From: an uncultured Spirochaetaceae bacterium
Lineage (GTDB): Bacteria > Spirochaetota > Spirochaetia > Sphaerochaetales > Sphaerochaetaceae
Direction: 5' to 3'
DNA: 16,489 nt
Assembly: GCA_947630635.1 (NCBI GenBank)
Contig: CANRIJ010000017.1
Location: 1 to 16,489 of the forward strand
Part shown: positions 8,201-16,415 of the stretch, piece by piece
How the letters are laid out: each line of letters begins with the position of its first letter
Numbering within the stretch: position 1 is the stretch's first letter
Translations under genes and position numbers: made by a program
Notes under the pieces: model-generated
Told to the model about the DNA's origin: nothing
The model's input: the letters and a program-made list of their open reading frames with translations, nothing else
Databases searched by the model: none

Positions 8201-10492
8201 GATGAGCCAAGTACTACTTGGAGGATAGGCAACATTTCTCTATTCGAATATGTAATTGGAAATGAAACGCTATCTGGTTGGTTTGATGAAGAGCGAAATC
8301 AGCAAAATATAATTGAATCTAATCCGTTGGCCAGAATAAAGACTCTTAAAGATAACAAGAATGGGGTATTTGACAAATTCCTTAAAGTCCTAGGTATCGA
8401 TTGGAATAGTGTTAAGCCCAAAAATGGTGAAATACCAGTTCTCTTTATAGGAAGAGTAGGAGATTATAAGCAAGGTTGGTATGCAACTGGATATGAAGAG
8501 AAAGAAAACCCTTATTATCTAAAAGAATACATGCAGATTACTCAAAAGCTTTTTGCTTCAGATAATAAAAATCAGTTTAAGTATTACTACATAGGCGATA
8601 GGGTTGATTATGAAAATAATGGAAATAGCGAGCCTGAGAATGATCTAAAGCTGCTAAATGGTGTTGAATGGACAATTTTAGATAGCGCAATAATTAAAGA
8701 GGTATATGGCGGTCTTTTCATTTATGACGATGAAGTCTCTAAAGATATGAAAATTGTTGGATATCCCGAGTCTTTCTTCTGGTATTTGCCAGGTAATTTA
8801 GGAGAGGAAACTGGATATACAAAGAATATAGAATATGCAATTGTAAGTAATTTTGATCAATTCAATAAGCATGTAGAGGATGGCAAGTTTGCAAAGATTG
8901 ATTTCAATAATAGGTTATTGAATATAAGTAACTTTGTTCATGGTAATTTAAAGGCAATCATCATGAACTATGGCTGGAGAGAGGAAGAACAATCTATACC
9001 AGGCACACCTAATAAAGTTGATGATGTTGGAAATCCCGTTAAGCCAAATTCAGAACCTGATAAATATAATTATTTCTCTGTATATTTAATGGGAAAAGAT
9101 GACAATGGGTTCAAGGATCAAAGTTATATTAGAGAGACACATGAACCTGATATCAATGGAAAGCCGATTAAGGAATATACTTATTCTGATTTGTTCTCAA
9201 ATGAAGCTGATACAGAAGATGAAATTCATGGAAATGAGAATGAATTTAATAGAATTGAGTTTATTTTTGAGAGGAATACAGGGAATTTTGTAGATTGGAA
9301 TTTCTATAATAGAATCATAAAGTTTGAGAATACTACTGATGAAGATAGTCTTGCATACTATGTAATAACTAAAGGTAATGATGTTTCTGCCATTGAACTA
9401 AAAAACAAAAATGAAGAATCTACCATTACTTATTCTCCAGTTCCTACTGATGTTACAAGAAAACCGTCAAATGGTAGTGTACAATCCGTAGGTTATATTG
9501 AAAGAAATCTTGACTATGTCCAGTTTGAAGATGATAACAATCGAAGCACCATAAATTATTATTTTCAGGATTCTGATAGACAAGTTATTTTAATTCAAGG
9601 ACTTCCAGACAACGCCATTGTAGTTATTGAATATGGTACAAAAACAACAGGCTCCAATTACTCAAAGTATTATATTGGACGAGCTATCAATGGTAGGTTT
9701 GCATTTAATGATTTTATTTCTCCTGGAAAACCAAATGATAATGTTACATCTAACAATAAAGTTGGGGAGCCAGTTAAAATGGTTGATCTTTATTTCTCTG
9801 GTACCATGAGAATAAAGACTTATCTTACATTAAGTGAATCTGAGATTACTCAAGGAATGAAACCTATTGTTAATTACCCAAAAGAAAACAAAGATAAAAG
9901 TGATTATATAAATCAATATTTGTATAAAGATGCTAATAAGCAACTTTGGGAAAATCTGCTTTATTTCAAGGAAGGTGTTAATTCTAAATATTTGAGCTAT
10001 GGTTATCTTGATAGTATTGCTAATACTGAATATCGTACATTAGATCAAAATGGTAGAAGTGTAGTTATAGATTTTTATGAATTTGATTCTGATGAAAATA
10101 ACTCTATTTTTGAAATTGGAGTCTATGACTCAAATAATAAATCTTCAGCAATAACTAACTATACTTTTAAAATAGATCCAAGTTTCGGAAGTGCTAATGT
10201 AAATGTTCCTAATTCTGATCTATCACTAAAGTTCACGCTTCCGAATAATCCGAATAAAGAGTATCATAAGTATAGTTCTGATTATGTTGTTCCAATAAGA
10301 GATATACCAAAGGGTGGAGTAACATTTATTCCTGAAGATGAAGCTTCAGATCATCAGATTAAATTTCCGCTTAATAAAAGTAATCACTATTATTTGACTT
10401 TTGATTATGGTGAAGACACATATTATGGGGCTGTAGAAATTGTAGATGGAGTTCTTTCAATTAAAACTCCAATAATGCCATCAATAACTTAA
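5210..10492 (+). CDS. Giant surface lipoprotein A with Ig-like repeats and a GT80-like core
   Basis: I do not recognise a named gene. From the ATG at 5210 the product has 1760 residues: a basic N-terminus, a hydrophobic stretch (16-34) and the lipobox LASC with Cys36, so it is exported and lipidated. The frame is open to an earlier ATG at 5168, but that would put 14 extra residues before an already long signal and has no ribosome site; GGGG at 5193-5196 is a weak site for the chosen start. After CYSDIDF comes a Pro/Asn/Ser linker, then five beta-rich repeats, each with a conserved turn near residues 101, 209, 336, 456 and 596. A globular domain at about 740-1195 carries blocks YNIALLEF (740), YNFFFSDFSPEF (860), YLSSGRETYDYL (903), IPVLFIG (1075), YYYIGD (1125) and VYGGLFIY (1165). 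The remainder is beta-rich and ends in VEIVDG (1742-1747). The frame is intact throughout and the protein is paralogous to the next gene. The globular domain may be a degenerate sialyltransferase fold; function unknown. Confidence 0.9.
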   Translation: MRGEAPHKKCGLFGNIYIYALLVLFSLLLVLPLASCYSDIDFKPAEIPDNTKPSNPTSSNPNPTPGDAEDPVDPSNPVAGVVYLVTKDSDYSREFKLSVMNIPSTLQNISVVLSNNSENYTYNIPRNKNFDRNDYLLNYTINGSRDESNEEEPIEPGKYSLSVFGDGDPINSAAGTPSIDYTFEEYEPSQVTFKMNSSDTNKYAIEIANTPYAEDLVIYATTEDQQAEGEGTYSAGAISNLKGIDLVNTNLPYKKLKLENGEIKNQIEGNNSGQDPKIFELPSDGGYVSFVFEYGYPHYRWYQFKFETPKLIVTKSITKNDEENNGKYYYDAKIYNFPSDDTSKVKLGLYDESTKILKELSTSGLSIVENSLISKDGIITCTLEFDQNIAMRSDYYNANTSKATYILEAIYDKDGNSQRETNTQTIQRQFNSPQLIVSKPNNAGKGDYVFEATISDFPAGYDSVRLYGVKRISSNMNDNSVKNSATENGAAFYVDIILNDSEKAEKTLYPILIDNDYLRSYGHGNIEDGSYYIVAQFGNNRIYNNNNYKIIGNRLLSYSSDKEIEISLEQLNPPAPDKLISENNTYDGNIKVTIKNARNKAKKIEIEIMGYTKPSNTVDVLVSATLDNLIALSSDAGNSISDLSLKTYYYGTGTSMECWDPKKPFEFTEVEKENLKNLKKDDYGLLEPVYNVETDTLVFSIPNNYYGRFLVRTKVTDFANENNIIENILDEKLDIYANQYNIALLEFTVPTTLFAEYYMFNTSDNEPQGRSDIPTVMSVSRYSGYNWNELTHYEYWDEDKHVDHIHRNPKVKLANTGDQSWAINEDGKTRLDIELVTLMNEYVQDLIQMQKDHGIQDTEYNFFFSDFSPEFTLALVYANGLTPSTLSKDEWVNSNSTKCSVTYLSSGRETYDYLEALTSDNLNTIKNEWNEFKNQAIKVGEYFSSSNATMNSYYDTAYSDFKDNLYNKLSSWREKEEAIFGKDNLHGALPFHILAAIDEPSTTWRIGNISLFEYVIGNETLSGWFDEERNQQNIIESNPLARIKTLKDNKNGVFDKFLKVLGIDWNSVKPKNGEIPVLFIGRVGDYKQGWYATGYEEKENPYYLKEYMQITQKLFASDNKNQFKYYYIGDRVDYENNGNSEPENDLKLLNGVEWTILDSAIIKEVYGGLFIYDDEVSKDMKIVGYPESFFWYLPGNLGEETGYTKNIEYAIVSNFDQFNKHVEDGKFAKIDFNNRLLNISNFVHGNLKAIIMNYGWREEEQSIPGTPNKVDDVGNPVKPNSEPDKYNYFSVYLMGKDDNGFKDQSYIRETHEPDINGKPIKEYTYSDLFSNEADTEDEIHGNENEFNRIEFIFERNTGNFVDWNFYNRIIKFENTTDEDSLAYYVITKGNDVSAIELKNKNEESTITYSPVPTDVTRKPSNGSVQSVGYIERNLDYVQFEDDNNRSTINYYFQDSDRQVILIQGLPDNAIVVIEYGTKTTGSNYSKYYIGRAINGRFAFNDFISPGKPNDNVTSNNKVGEPVKMVDLYFSGTMRIKTYLTLSESEITQGMKPIVNYPKENKDKSDYINQYLYKDANKQLWENLLYFKEGVNSKYLSYGYLDSIANTEYRTLDQNGRSVVIDFYEFDSDENNSIFEIGVYDSNNKSSAITNYTFKIDPSFGSANVNVPNSDLSLKFTLPNNPNKEYHKYSSDYVVPIRDIPKGGVTFIPEDEASDHQIKFPLNKSNHYYLTFDYGEDTYYGAVEIVDGVLSIKTPIMPSIT
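5460..7420 (+). repeat. Five diverged Ig-like protein repeats in lipoprotein A
   Basis: Seen at protein level only. Each unit has a strand, a short turn of the form [N/D]-x-[P/A], then an alternating charged/hydrophobic strand: VMNIPS (NIP at 101-103), IANTPY (209-211), IYNFPS (336-338), ISDFPA (456-458) and IKNARN (596-598). Spacing is about 108, 127, 120 and 140 residues, the size of one beta-sandwich domain. Units are strongly diverged, so the DNA shows no repeat. The outer limits given are approximate. Confidence 0.6.
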
Positions 10493-10495
10493 GGA
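10491..10495 (+). promoter_or_regulatory. Ribosome binding site of lipoprotein B
   Basis: AAGGA lies seven bases before the ATG at 10503 and overlaps the TAA stop of lipoprotein A (10490-10492). It decides the start: the in-frame TTG at 10497 would be one base from this site, too close. The overlap suggests translational coupling of the two lipoproteins. Confidence 0.75.
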
Positions 10496-10502
10496 TTTGA
10501 AA

Positions 10503-13500
10503 ATGAAGAAAATTATACTTATAACATTCTTTGTTTTATTAGCAGCGGTAAGTCTTTTTGTATCTTGCTATAGTGATATAGACTTTATTCCTACAGAAGT
10601 TCCAAAAGATACTCCAACTAATCCCTCAAATCCTTCTAACCCATCTAATCCAAATCCACCGAAGCCTGCTGAACCAGTTGAACCAGAATACAGTGATAAT
10701 ACATATTTTATTTTTTCAAAAAATGGTGATAATAAAAGGCCTTTTACTATTACTATAATGGGGCTTCCAGAGAATGTAAGTACAGCAGAGATCACTTTAA
10801 TTCCAAAAGAAGGATCGTCAACAAGTAAAACTATACTTTCAAAAGAAATACAATTTAAAAAAGCAATTCCTAGCGGTTCTTCTTTTTACACAATTGAAAG
10901 TGATAGTGATGATATTGAACTTGGTACATACTCTATAAAGGTAACTCTTGATGGAAACTCTGATGTTCCTTCTTTTGAAGCTTTTACAAATATCAAGAAT
11001 AAAATATCTGGAACTACGGGCTATATAGAATTACAAGAGCCGGAATACATCTTTGAACTCGGTAAGACCATGCAGGTCGCTTATAAAGAAGATATTGATA
11101 ATAACGACTATTCTGTTCTTATTGGAAATGCTCCATATGCAAATAAAGTAACTGTTACTCCAATCACTCAAGAAGAATTTGAAAATAACAGTATAAAAAT
11201 TTCTAAAAGTTCTCTAAATTCTTTAATTAAAAATTCTAATGATTTAAGTCCTATTGATTTTGAAATTGATCCACAGACTGGAAAGATTGATATGGATAGT
11301 TCATATTTGAAGAAGCTTAAATTAGATGAGAATCATCAATTTTTAAAGTTTCACTATGACAAATATTATCCAGATGTATATATAGACGTCAGTAAGCCTG
11401 TAATGCACGTTGAAGCAATTGAGAATGAGAGTAAATGGAACTCGGAGCATGTTTATGGTGTAAATGTCTATAATCTAAAGCCAAATGAATCGGTCAAACT
11501 TAAATTATTAAAAGGTGATTCAGGCTCTAATTCTTATGATTATGATAATAAAATAGCAACAATAGATAATGAAACTAAAACCACATCGGAAATTGGCACA
11601 GTTTCTTTTACAGTTACTTTAGATGAAGTTTATTTTGAAAATTTTGCGGAAGGCAAGAGCGGTATCCAGAATTTTTATTTTGATCTAGATTACGTTAATC
11701 CGAATGCAGAAGATAAAAAACCAGATAATGAGCTTATAAGCATTAAATTCATCGAGCCAACTCCGCAGGTGCTTTCGGATGACTCTCATAAGAAGGAATT
11801 CAATTATATTATTTTTAATGCACCCAAAGGATTTGAGAAGGTAAAAATTAGTGCTTATAAACTCAATATAAATGAATCATTAGGCAACATTAAGGATATT
11901 ATTGAAAAAGGATCTAGAAATCCTCAATTTGTTTTTGAATCTGATATCGACAAAGAATATGATGATATGCCTTATACGCAAATTACTGATAGTTTTACAT
12001 CTACGTATCCTAATCTCAATCAGCATCTGTCTGGAAATCTTGATTGGGGAAGATATGTATTTAGATATGAATATTACAGTAGTAAATTAGAGGGGTATGT
12101 TTACAGAGGTACTCAGTATTCTTCATTGGTGACTATAAAAGAATTAAAGCCTTTTGATGTTGAGATATCTCAATTCTCATTCCCAGATAAAGTAGGTAAA
12201 GGCTGGTCAGCTGATGGAAGCTTAACAATTAATGTCAATAACGCTTTGACAAATAATATGAACTCTGTTGAAATGATGATGCGTGTTAAGCCTTTTGCAC
12301 TTTCATCCACTGAAAGCAGCAATCTTATTAATATTGCACTTAGAAAGATAACCAAAGAAACAGGTGATGGCGTAGAACTTAAAATTGAATATTATTTTGC
12401 TCATGATTCTGTTGGGGTCAATAAAACTGTCACAGATACCCTAGTTTATGATCCTTCTGAAGGAATAGCAAAGGGAACAAAAGATGAATTAAATGCAAAA
12501 TATAATCTTGAGACTGATACTTTTACCTTCAAATTGCCCAACAATCAATTTGGAAAATTTATTTTCAATATAACTGCTAGATATTCTGGTAGTAATGAAG
12601 CATTGGTATTTGATAGGGAAGTTGGCATAGTTTCTAATGAATATAATATTGCTGTTCTTGAAGGAACTAATGCTCCAACTGTGTTTGCAGAATTTTTCTT
12701 AATGGATCCAAATTATCAAAACATTCCAACCATTATTACATTGGAAAATGGCGATACATATGATTGGGATTATCTTTCTACATTTGATATAGATGATAGG
12801 GAAGCTTTCACTAATTTCATTATGAAGAATCCTAAGACCAATATGTATGATTTCTCTCGTGATGATTGGTCTGATAAGGATAAAAATCGACTCGAAATAA
12901 ATCGTGTAAGACTCATGAGCGATTATGTTAAGGATCTAATAGATTTATCGAAGAAAACATATGAAAAATCTAACATAGAAACAAAGTTCAATTTCTTTTT
13001 CTCTGATATTTCACCTGAACTTGCTTTAGGTATTGTATTTGCTAATGGCTTTGAAAATATTAATAACCAGAGTATTTCTGATTATGAAATACATTATCTC
13101 TCTAATGGCAGTGATACTTCTCAATATATAAAGAGAGTATATGAGCCTATAGGTAATGGAGTAACTACCTCTCAAGATGCACTTTCTGCTATGAATGCTG
13201 ATTGGAATAAATATATTCAATTGGCTAAAGGGGTAGGAGAATATGCCAATAATTCAAATTACTCAGAAGAAGATTATTGGAATGAATACACAGACTTGGT
13301 TGATTTACTAAAGGGTGATAAATCCTTATGGAGCATTCTTAATCTAGGGACAGTTAGTGATACTTATAATCCACAAAACGATTCCAACTATCCTTGTCTA
13401 TCCCTTCATATGCTAAGTGCTTTTAAAGAAAATAATACTTATTGGCATGTAGGTAGAGAGGATCTTCTAACAAATGAAATAAAAAATAACTTAGATATTT

Positions 13501-16415
13501 CCTTTAATAATAAAGATTATCTTGTTTCAGCTAATGTAGTTGAAGGTTTTAATAATCAAAAGTATAAATCATTGATTTCAGATTACGAAGCTCTAGATAC
13601 ATTCTTAAAGATTTTTGGATTGGATTACAGTAAGATAATCAGCCCTTTAATAGGTGGAAATGGTGGCAATGAATTTGCAAGAATACCAGTTCTATTTGTA
13701 GGAAAAGAAAAAGATTATGGTTTTCCTGATACTAATGAGAAAGCGTATCTAAAAGAATATTTACAAATTGCACAAATTCTTTATCCCTATGTAAACACCG
13801 ATAATAAAGACTTACCATCATATTGCCATTACTACGTGGGTGATTATTCTGATTTTACAGAAAACTATAATAAAGAGCCGGAAACAGCACTGCTTGCTGA
13901 ATTAAATACTTATAAGGGAAGCAATTGGACGCTTCTTGATAGCAAGATTCAGCCAGGTGTATATGCTGGTATATTGATTTATCAACTCTATGATCCTACA
14001 ACTAAAGAATTATTAAGACTTACTTCAGAAACGCCAGAGCTTAAGCTTATTGGCTATCAAGAGCAGATATTTAGATTAATAGGTGATTCTAATGAAAATG
14101 CTAATGTTGATTGCTCTTTTGTAAGTACATATGACCAAATTAACGATAACTTCAATTTGACATTGAAAGGGAGACTTAGATATCTAGCAACAGATTTTGA
14201 TGGAAAACTCTTCTCTGTAATCATGCCTTATGGTTATAAGATTGAAGAATCTAAGAATAATAAAGGTATTAATAGCGATTTAAACAACGTTACTTCTATA
14301 AATATAAATAAAAAACTCGATATCAATGGTGATGAAATAAATTCAAAAGACATCTACTTCTCTGCTTATTTTATTAGCAATATTGATAATGGTGCTATTA
14401 CTCAGAACAAGTTTACAGAGAAATCATATGAACGAAATGAGGAGTTTAAGAAAGACGATATTTCAACTCATTTGAAAATGTTTGGAGAGATTGAAAACGA
14501 TTTCGCAAATCCAAACGAGTTTAATAGAATTGAATTTAAATCCAATGCAAATCATGTAATAGATCAAAATGATTCATCAAGTATCGTTTTTTACAATAGA
14601 GTCTTAAAAAGCAATTCCGGTAATGATGCTGCAGGCTACTCGGATATCAAATTTGAATATGATTTTGGAACTACGCCTTCTACAAATCTAGGCTCTAAGC
14701 TTCTTTATCGTTCTATTTCAAAGACTCCTAGTTCTTCAATGGTAGCTTTCTTAGAAAGGGATTTGGATTATATACAATATGGTGATGAACAATTAAAGGT
14801 AAGCCCCTATGGAGCTGCTTCTGGTGAAAATGGAAAACCAAAACCTTCGAATTATCCTTCTTATTTATTCCATAAGTTTAGAGCTATACAGGCTAAGGGA
14901 AAATTTCAGAGGGATAATAACCTATTAGTCCAGGGAATAGGAATTGATAAAAACAATCCAGTTATTTATCTTGCTAGTACAGGTGGAACTGGAGAGGCGG
15001 ATTATAATATTTTCAGTACTGGAAGAATCACAGATGGTAGACTTTTGATTATTGACTTCACAGGTGCTAGTTATTTCTATACTGATCAGGGTAGCTCTAG
15101 ATGTCCTACTTATTATGAGGACAGATATATAGATGGATTTGACCCAACAAATTTTAATTCGGGAGATTTGTATAAAGGTAATCATGTAAGACTATTTGGA
15201 TGTATTGACAATAATAAAACTCAAATTAATCCTGGTGAATTCTTAATGTATGAGAAATCGGTTCAATGCAAATGGGGATTTGATGGTTTTATTGATAAAA
15301 AAGAAATTTATTTTAATAATGATTCAACTCTGACTTATGATGGTACAGATTTATATAATGTAAAAGGAGAATTGCTTGAATCGAAAACAAAACGTGAATA
15401 TGGTCAATATAGACATCAATATAACATTATGAGAGATGGGGGCGTTCAGCTTTGGTATTATGATATGAATAATAATGGAATTTATGATATTTCCGATAAA
15501 GTTTTGAATGAAGTCTATAAAATTACTCCATCCTCAGAAAACTATGGTAATGTTTTTATTGATTTCTATGAGGTGCCTAAAAACGATATAAGTGATCATA
15601 ATTCAATTAGTTTTGATATTGGTGTTAGCAGAAATAAAGGATATCAAGCAAGATTAGAAGTACGATCTGTTTTCAATACAAAAGTTAAAAATCCCAATGA
15701 TATTAATCATGATGAAACAAAAGAAATAACAGTTCCAGGAGGAGAATACTATTCAGATAAATATAAGGTTTCAGATGGAAGAACACCAAATATTCTTTTA
15801 TTTGATACTAGTAAAGACAATCCAGAAGATAGTAATGAAATTTGGATAGATGTAAAAAAAGATAGTCACACACAAGTTTCAGGAGAAACCGTTGATAGAT
15901 CAACTGATGTAGGAAGTCCAAAACAATTGAATAATTTAAGAATCATTAGTGAGGATAAGCAACAAGAAGCTATTGCACTGACAAATGCCAAAACTAATGG
16001 TGAGTTCTTTACTGAATTTAAAGGTATAGATTTATATCAGATAGCTATAAATCTTAAGAATTTGAATAAAGATAAGATTCTTAGTTCCGATTGGGTTAAA
16101 CAATCAGAAGAAGCCATGGTTGATAACTTAGAAGCAATCTCCAAAAACTCTGATATACATATATATTATGAAGAAGCTATGATAGAAATTGAGATCTTAT
16201 CACAAAGCTTTGTAAGCAATAAGGTTTCTGGAGGATTTACTTTCCTGGATCCTAATGATAATAGAATAACTTTTAAGTCTAGTGATGGTAATAATATTAA
16301 TTACAGCGATAGATATTATTTAACTATAAGTGGACTTTCAGGAGAAAAGAGTACAAATGAAGCTGTGGTTGAGATAGTAGATGGATTAGTATCTATAAAG
16401 ACATTATTTAAATGA
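10503..16415 (+). CDS. Giant surface lipoprotein B, paralogue of A
   Basis: No named family is recognised. The 1970-residue product starts with a classical signal (MKK, hydrophobic 4-20) and a relaxed lipobox FVSC with Cys22, followed by CYSDIDF exactly as in A and a linker of PSN repeats (NPSNPSNPSNPNPP). Five beta-rich repeats follow in register with those of A (turns near 87, 209, 324, 439 and 580). The shared globular domain has YNIAVLEG (714), FNFFFSDISPEL (829), YLSNGSDTSQYI (865), IPVLFVG (1061), YYVGD (about 1110-1114) and VYAGILIY (1153). The long beta-rich C-terminal half contains a calcium-loop-like DMNNNGIYDISD (1654-1665) that I do not find in A, and ends with VEIVDG (1956-1961). 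It is about 210 residues longer than A, mostly in the C-terminal half. It lies ten bases behind A, so the two are surely one operon and may act together at the cell surface. It is intact, with no frameshift or stop. The role is unknown; adhesion or glycan binding are guesses. Confidence 0.92.
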   Translation: MKKIILITFFVLLAAVSLFVSCYSDIDFIPTEVPKDTPTNPSNPSNPSNPNPPKPAEPVEPEYSDNTYFIFSKNGDNKRPFTITIMGLPENVSTAEITLIPKEGSSTSKTILSKEIQFKKAIPSGSSFYTIESDSDDIELGTYSIKVTLDGNSDVPSFEAFTNIKNKISGTTGYIELQEPEYIFELGKTMQVAYKEDIDNNDYSVLIGNAPYANKVTVTPITQEEFENNSIKISKSSLNSLIKNSNDLSPIDFEIDPQTGKIDMDSSYLKKLKLDENHQFLKFHYDKYYPDVYIDVSKPVMHVEAIENESKWNSEHVYGVNVYNLKPNESVKLKLLKGDSGSNSYDYDNKIATIDNETKTTSEIGTVSFTVTLDEVYFENFAEGKSGIQNFYFDLDYVNPNAEDKKPDNELISIKFIEPTPQVLSDDSHKKEFNYIIFNAPKGFEKVKISAYKLNINESLGNIKDIIEKGSRNPQFVFESDIDKEYDDMPYTQITDSFTSTYPNLNQHLSGNLDWGRYVFRYEYYSSKLEGYVYRGTQYSSLVTIKELKPFDVEISQFSFPDKVGKGWSADGSLTINVNNALTNNMNSVEMMMRVKPFALSSTESSNLINIALRKITKETGDGVELKIEYYFAHDSVGVNKTVTDTLVYDPSEGIAKGTKDELNAKYNLETDTFTFKLPNNQFGKFIFNITARYSGSNEALVFDREVGIVSNEYNIAVLEGTNAPTVFAEFFLMDPNYQNIPTIITLENGDTYDWDYLSTFDIDDREAFTNFIMKNPKTNMYDFSRDDWSDKDKNRLEINRVRLMSDYVKDLIDLSKKTYEKSNIETKFNFFFSDISPELALGIVFANGFENINNQSISDYEIHYLSNGSDTSQYIKRVYEPIGNGVTTSQDALSAMNADWNKYIQLAKGVGEYANNSNYSEEDYWNEYTDLVDLLKGDKSLWSILNLGTVSDTYNPQNDSNYPCLSLHMLSAFKENNTYWHVGREDLLTNEIKNNLDISFNNKDYLVSANVVEGFNNQKYKSLISDYEALDTFLKIFGLDYSKIISPLIGGNGGNEFARIPVLFVGKEKDYGFPDTNEKAYLKEYLQIAQILYPYVNTDNKDLPSYCHYYVGDYSDFTENYNKEPETALLAELNTYKGSNWTLLDSKIQPGVYAGILIYQLYDPTTKELLRLTSETPELKLIGYQEQIFRLIGDSNENANVDCSFVSTYDQINDNFNLTLKGRLRYLATDFDGKLFSVIMPYGYKIEESKNNKGINSDLNNVTSININKKLDINGDEINSKDIYFSAYFISNIDNGAITQNKFTEKSYERNEEFKKDDISTHLKMFGEIENDFANPNEFNRIEFKSNANHVIDQNDSSSIVFYNRVLKSNSGNDAAGYSDIKFEYDFGTTPSTNLGSKLLYRSISKTPSSSMVAFLERDLDYIQYGDEQLKVSPYGAASGENGKPKPSNYPSYLFHKFRAIQAKGKFQRDNNLLVQGIGIDKNNPVIYLASTGGTGEADYNIFSTGRITDGRLLIIDFTGASYFYTDQGSSRCPTYYEDRYIDGFDPTNFNSGDLYKGNHVRLFGCIDNNKTQINPGEFLMYEKSVQCKWGFDGFIDKKEIYFNNDSTLTYDGTDLYNVKGELLESKTKREYGQYRHQYNIMRDGGVQLWYYDMNNNGIYDISDKVLNEVYKITPSSENYGNVFIDFYEVPKNDISDHNSISFDIGVSRNKGYQARLEVRSVFNTKVKNPNDINHDETKEITVPGGEYYSDKYKVSDGRTPNILLFDTSKDNPEDSNEIWIDVKKDSHTQVSGETVDRSTDVGSPKQLNNLRIISEDKQQEAIALTNAKTNGEFFTEFKGIDLYQIAINLKNLNKDKILSSDWVKQSEEAMVDNLEAISKNSDIHIYYEEAMIEIEILSQSFVSNKVSGGFTFLDPNDNRITFKSSDGNNINYSDRYYLTISGLSGEKSTNEAVVEIVDGLVSIKTLFK
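10700..12640 (+). repeat. Five diverged Ig-like protein repeats in lipoprotein B
   Basis: Protein-level repeats matching those of lipoprotein A one for one: IMGLPE (GLP at 87-89), IGNAPY (NAP at 209-211), VYNLKP (N324), IFNAPK (N439) and VNNALT (about 579-582). Spacing is about 122, 115, 115 and 141 residues. Repeat 2 is the best conserved between the two proteins (NTPYAEDLVI against NAPYANKVTV). Limits are approximate. Confidence 0.6.

Noticed and set aside
10497..10499. TTG start for lipoprotein B
   Set aside because: Only one base after the AAGGA site; the ATG at 10503 is at the right distance and begins a typical MKK signal peptide.
10640..10680. CRISPR-like or intergenic repeat around the CCATCTAATCC-type units
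   Set aside because: These are Pro-Ser-Asn codon repeats inside an intact reading frame, with no spacers.
5210..16415. Toxin, polymorphic toxin or autotransporter interpretation of the giant genes
   Set aside because: No Rhs/YD repeats, beta-barrel terminal domain, protease motif or immunity gene is visible, and both proteins are lipidated at the N-terminus.
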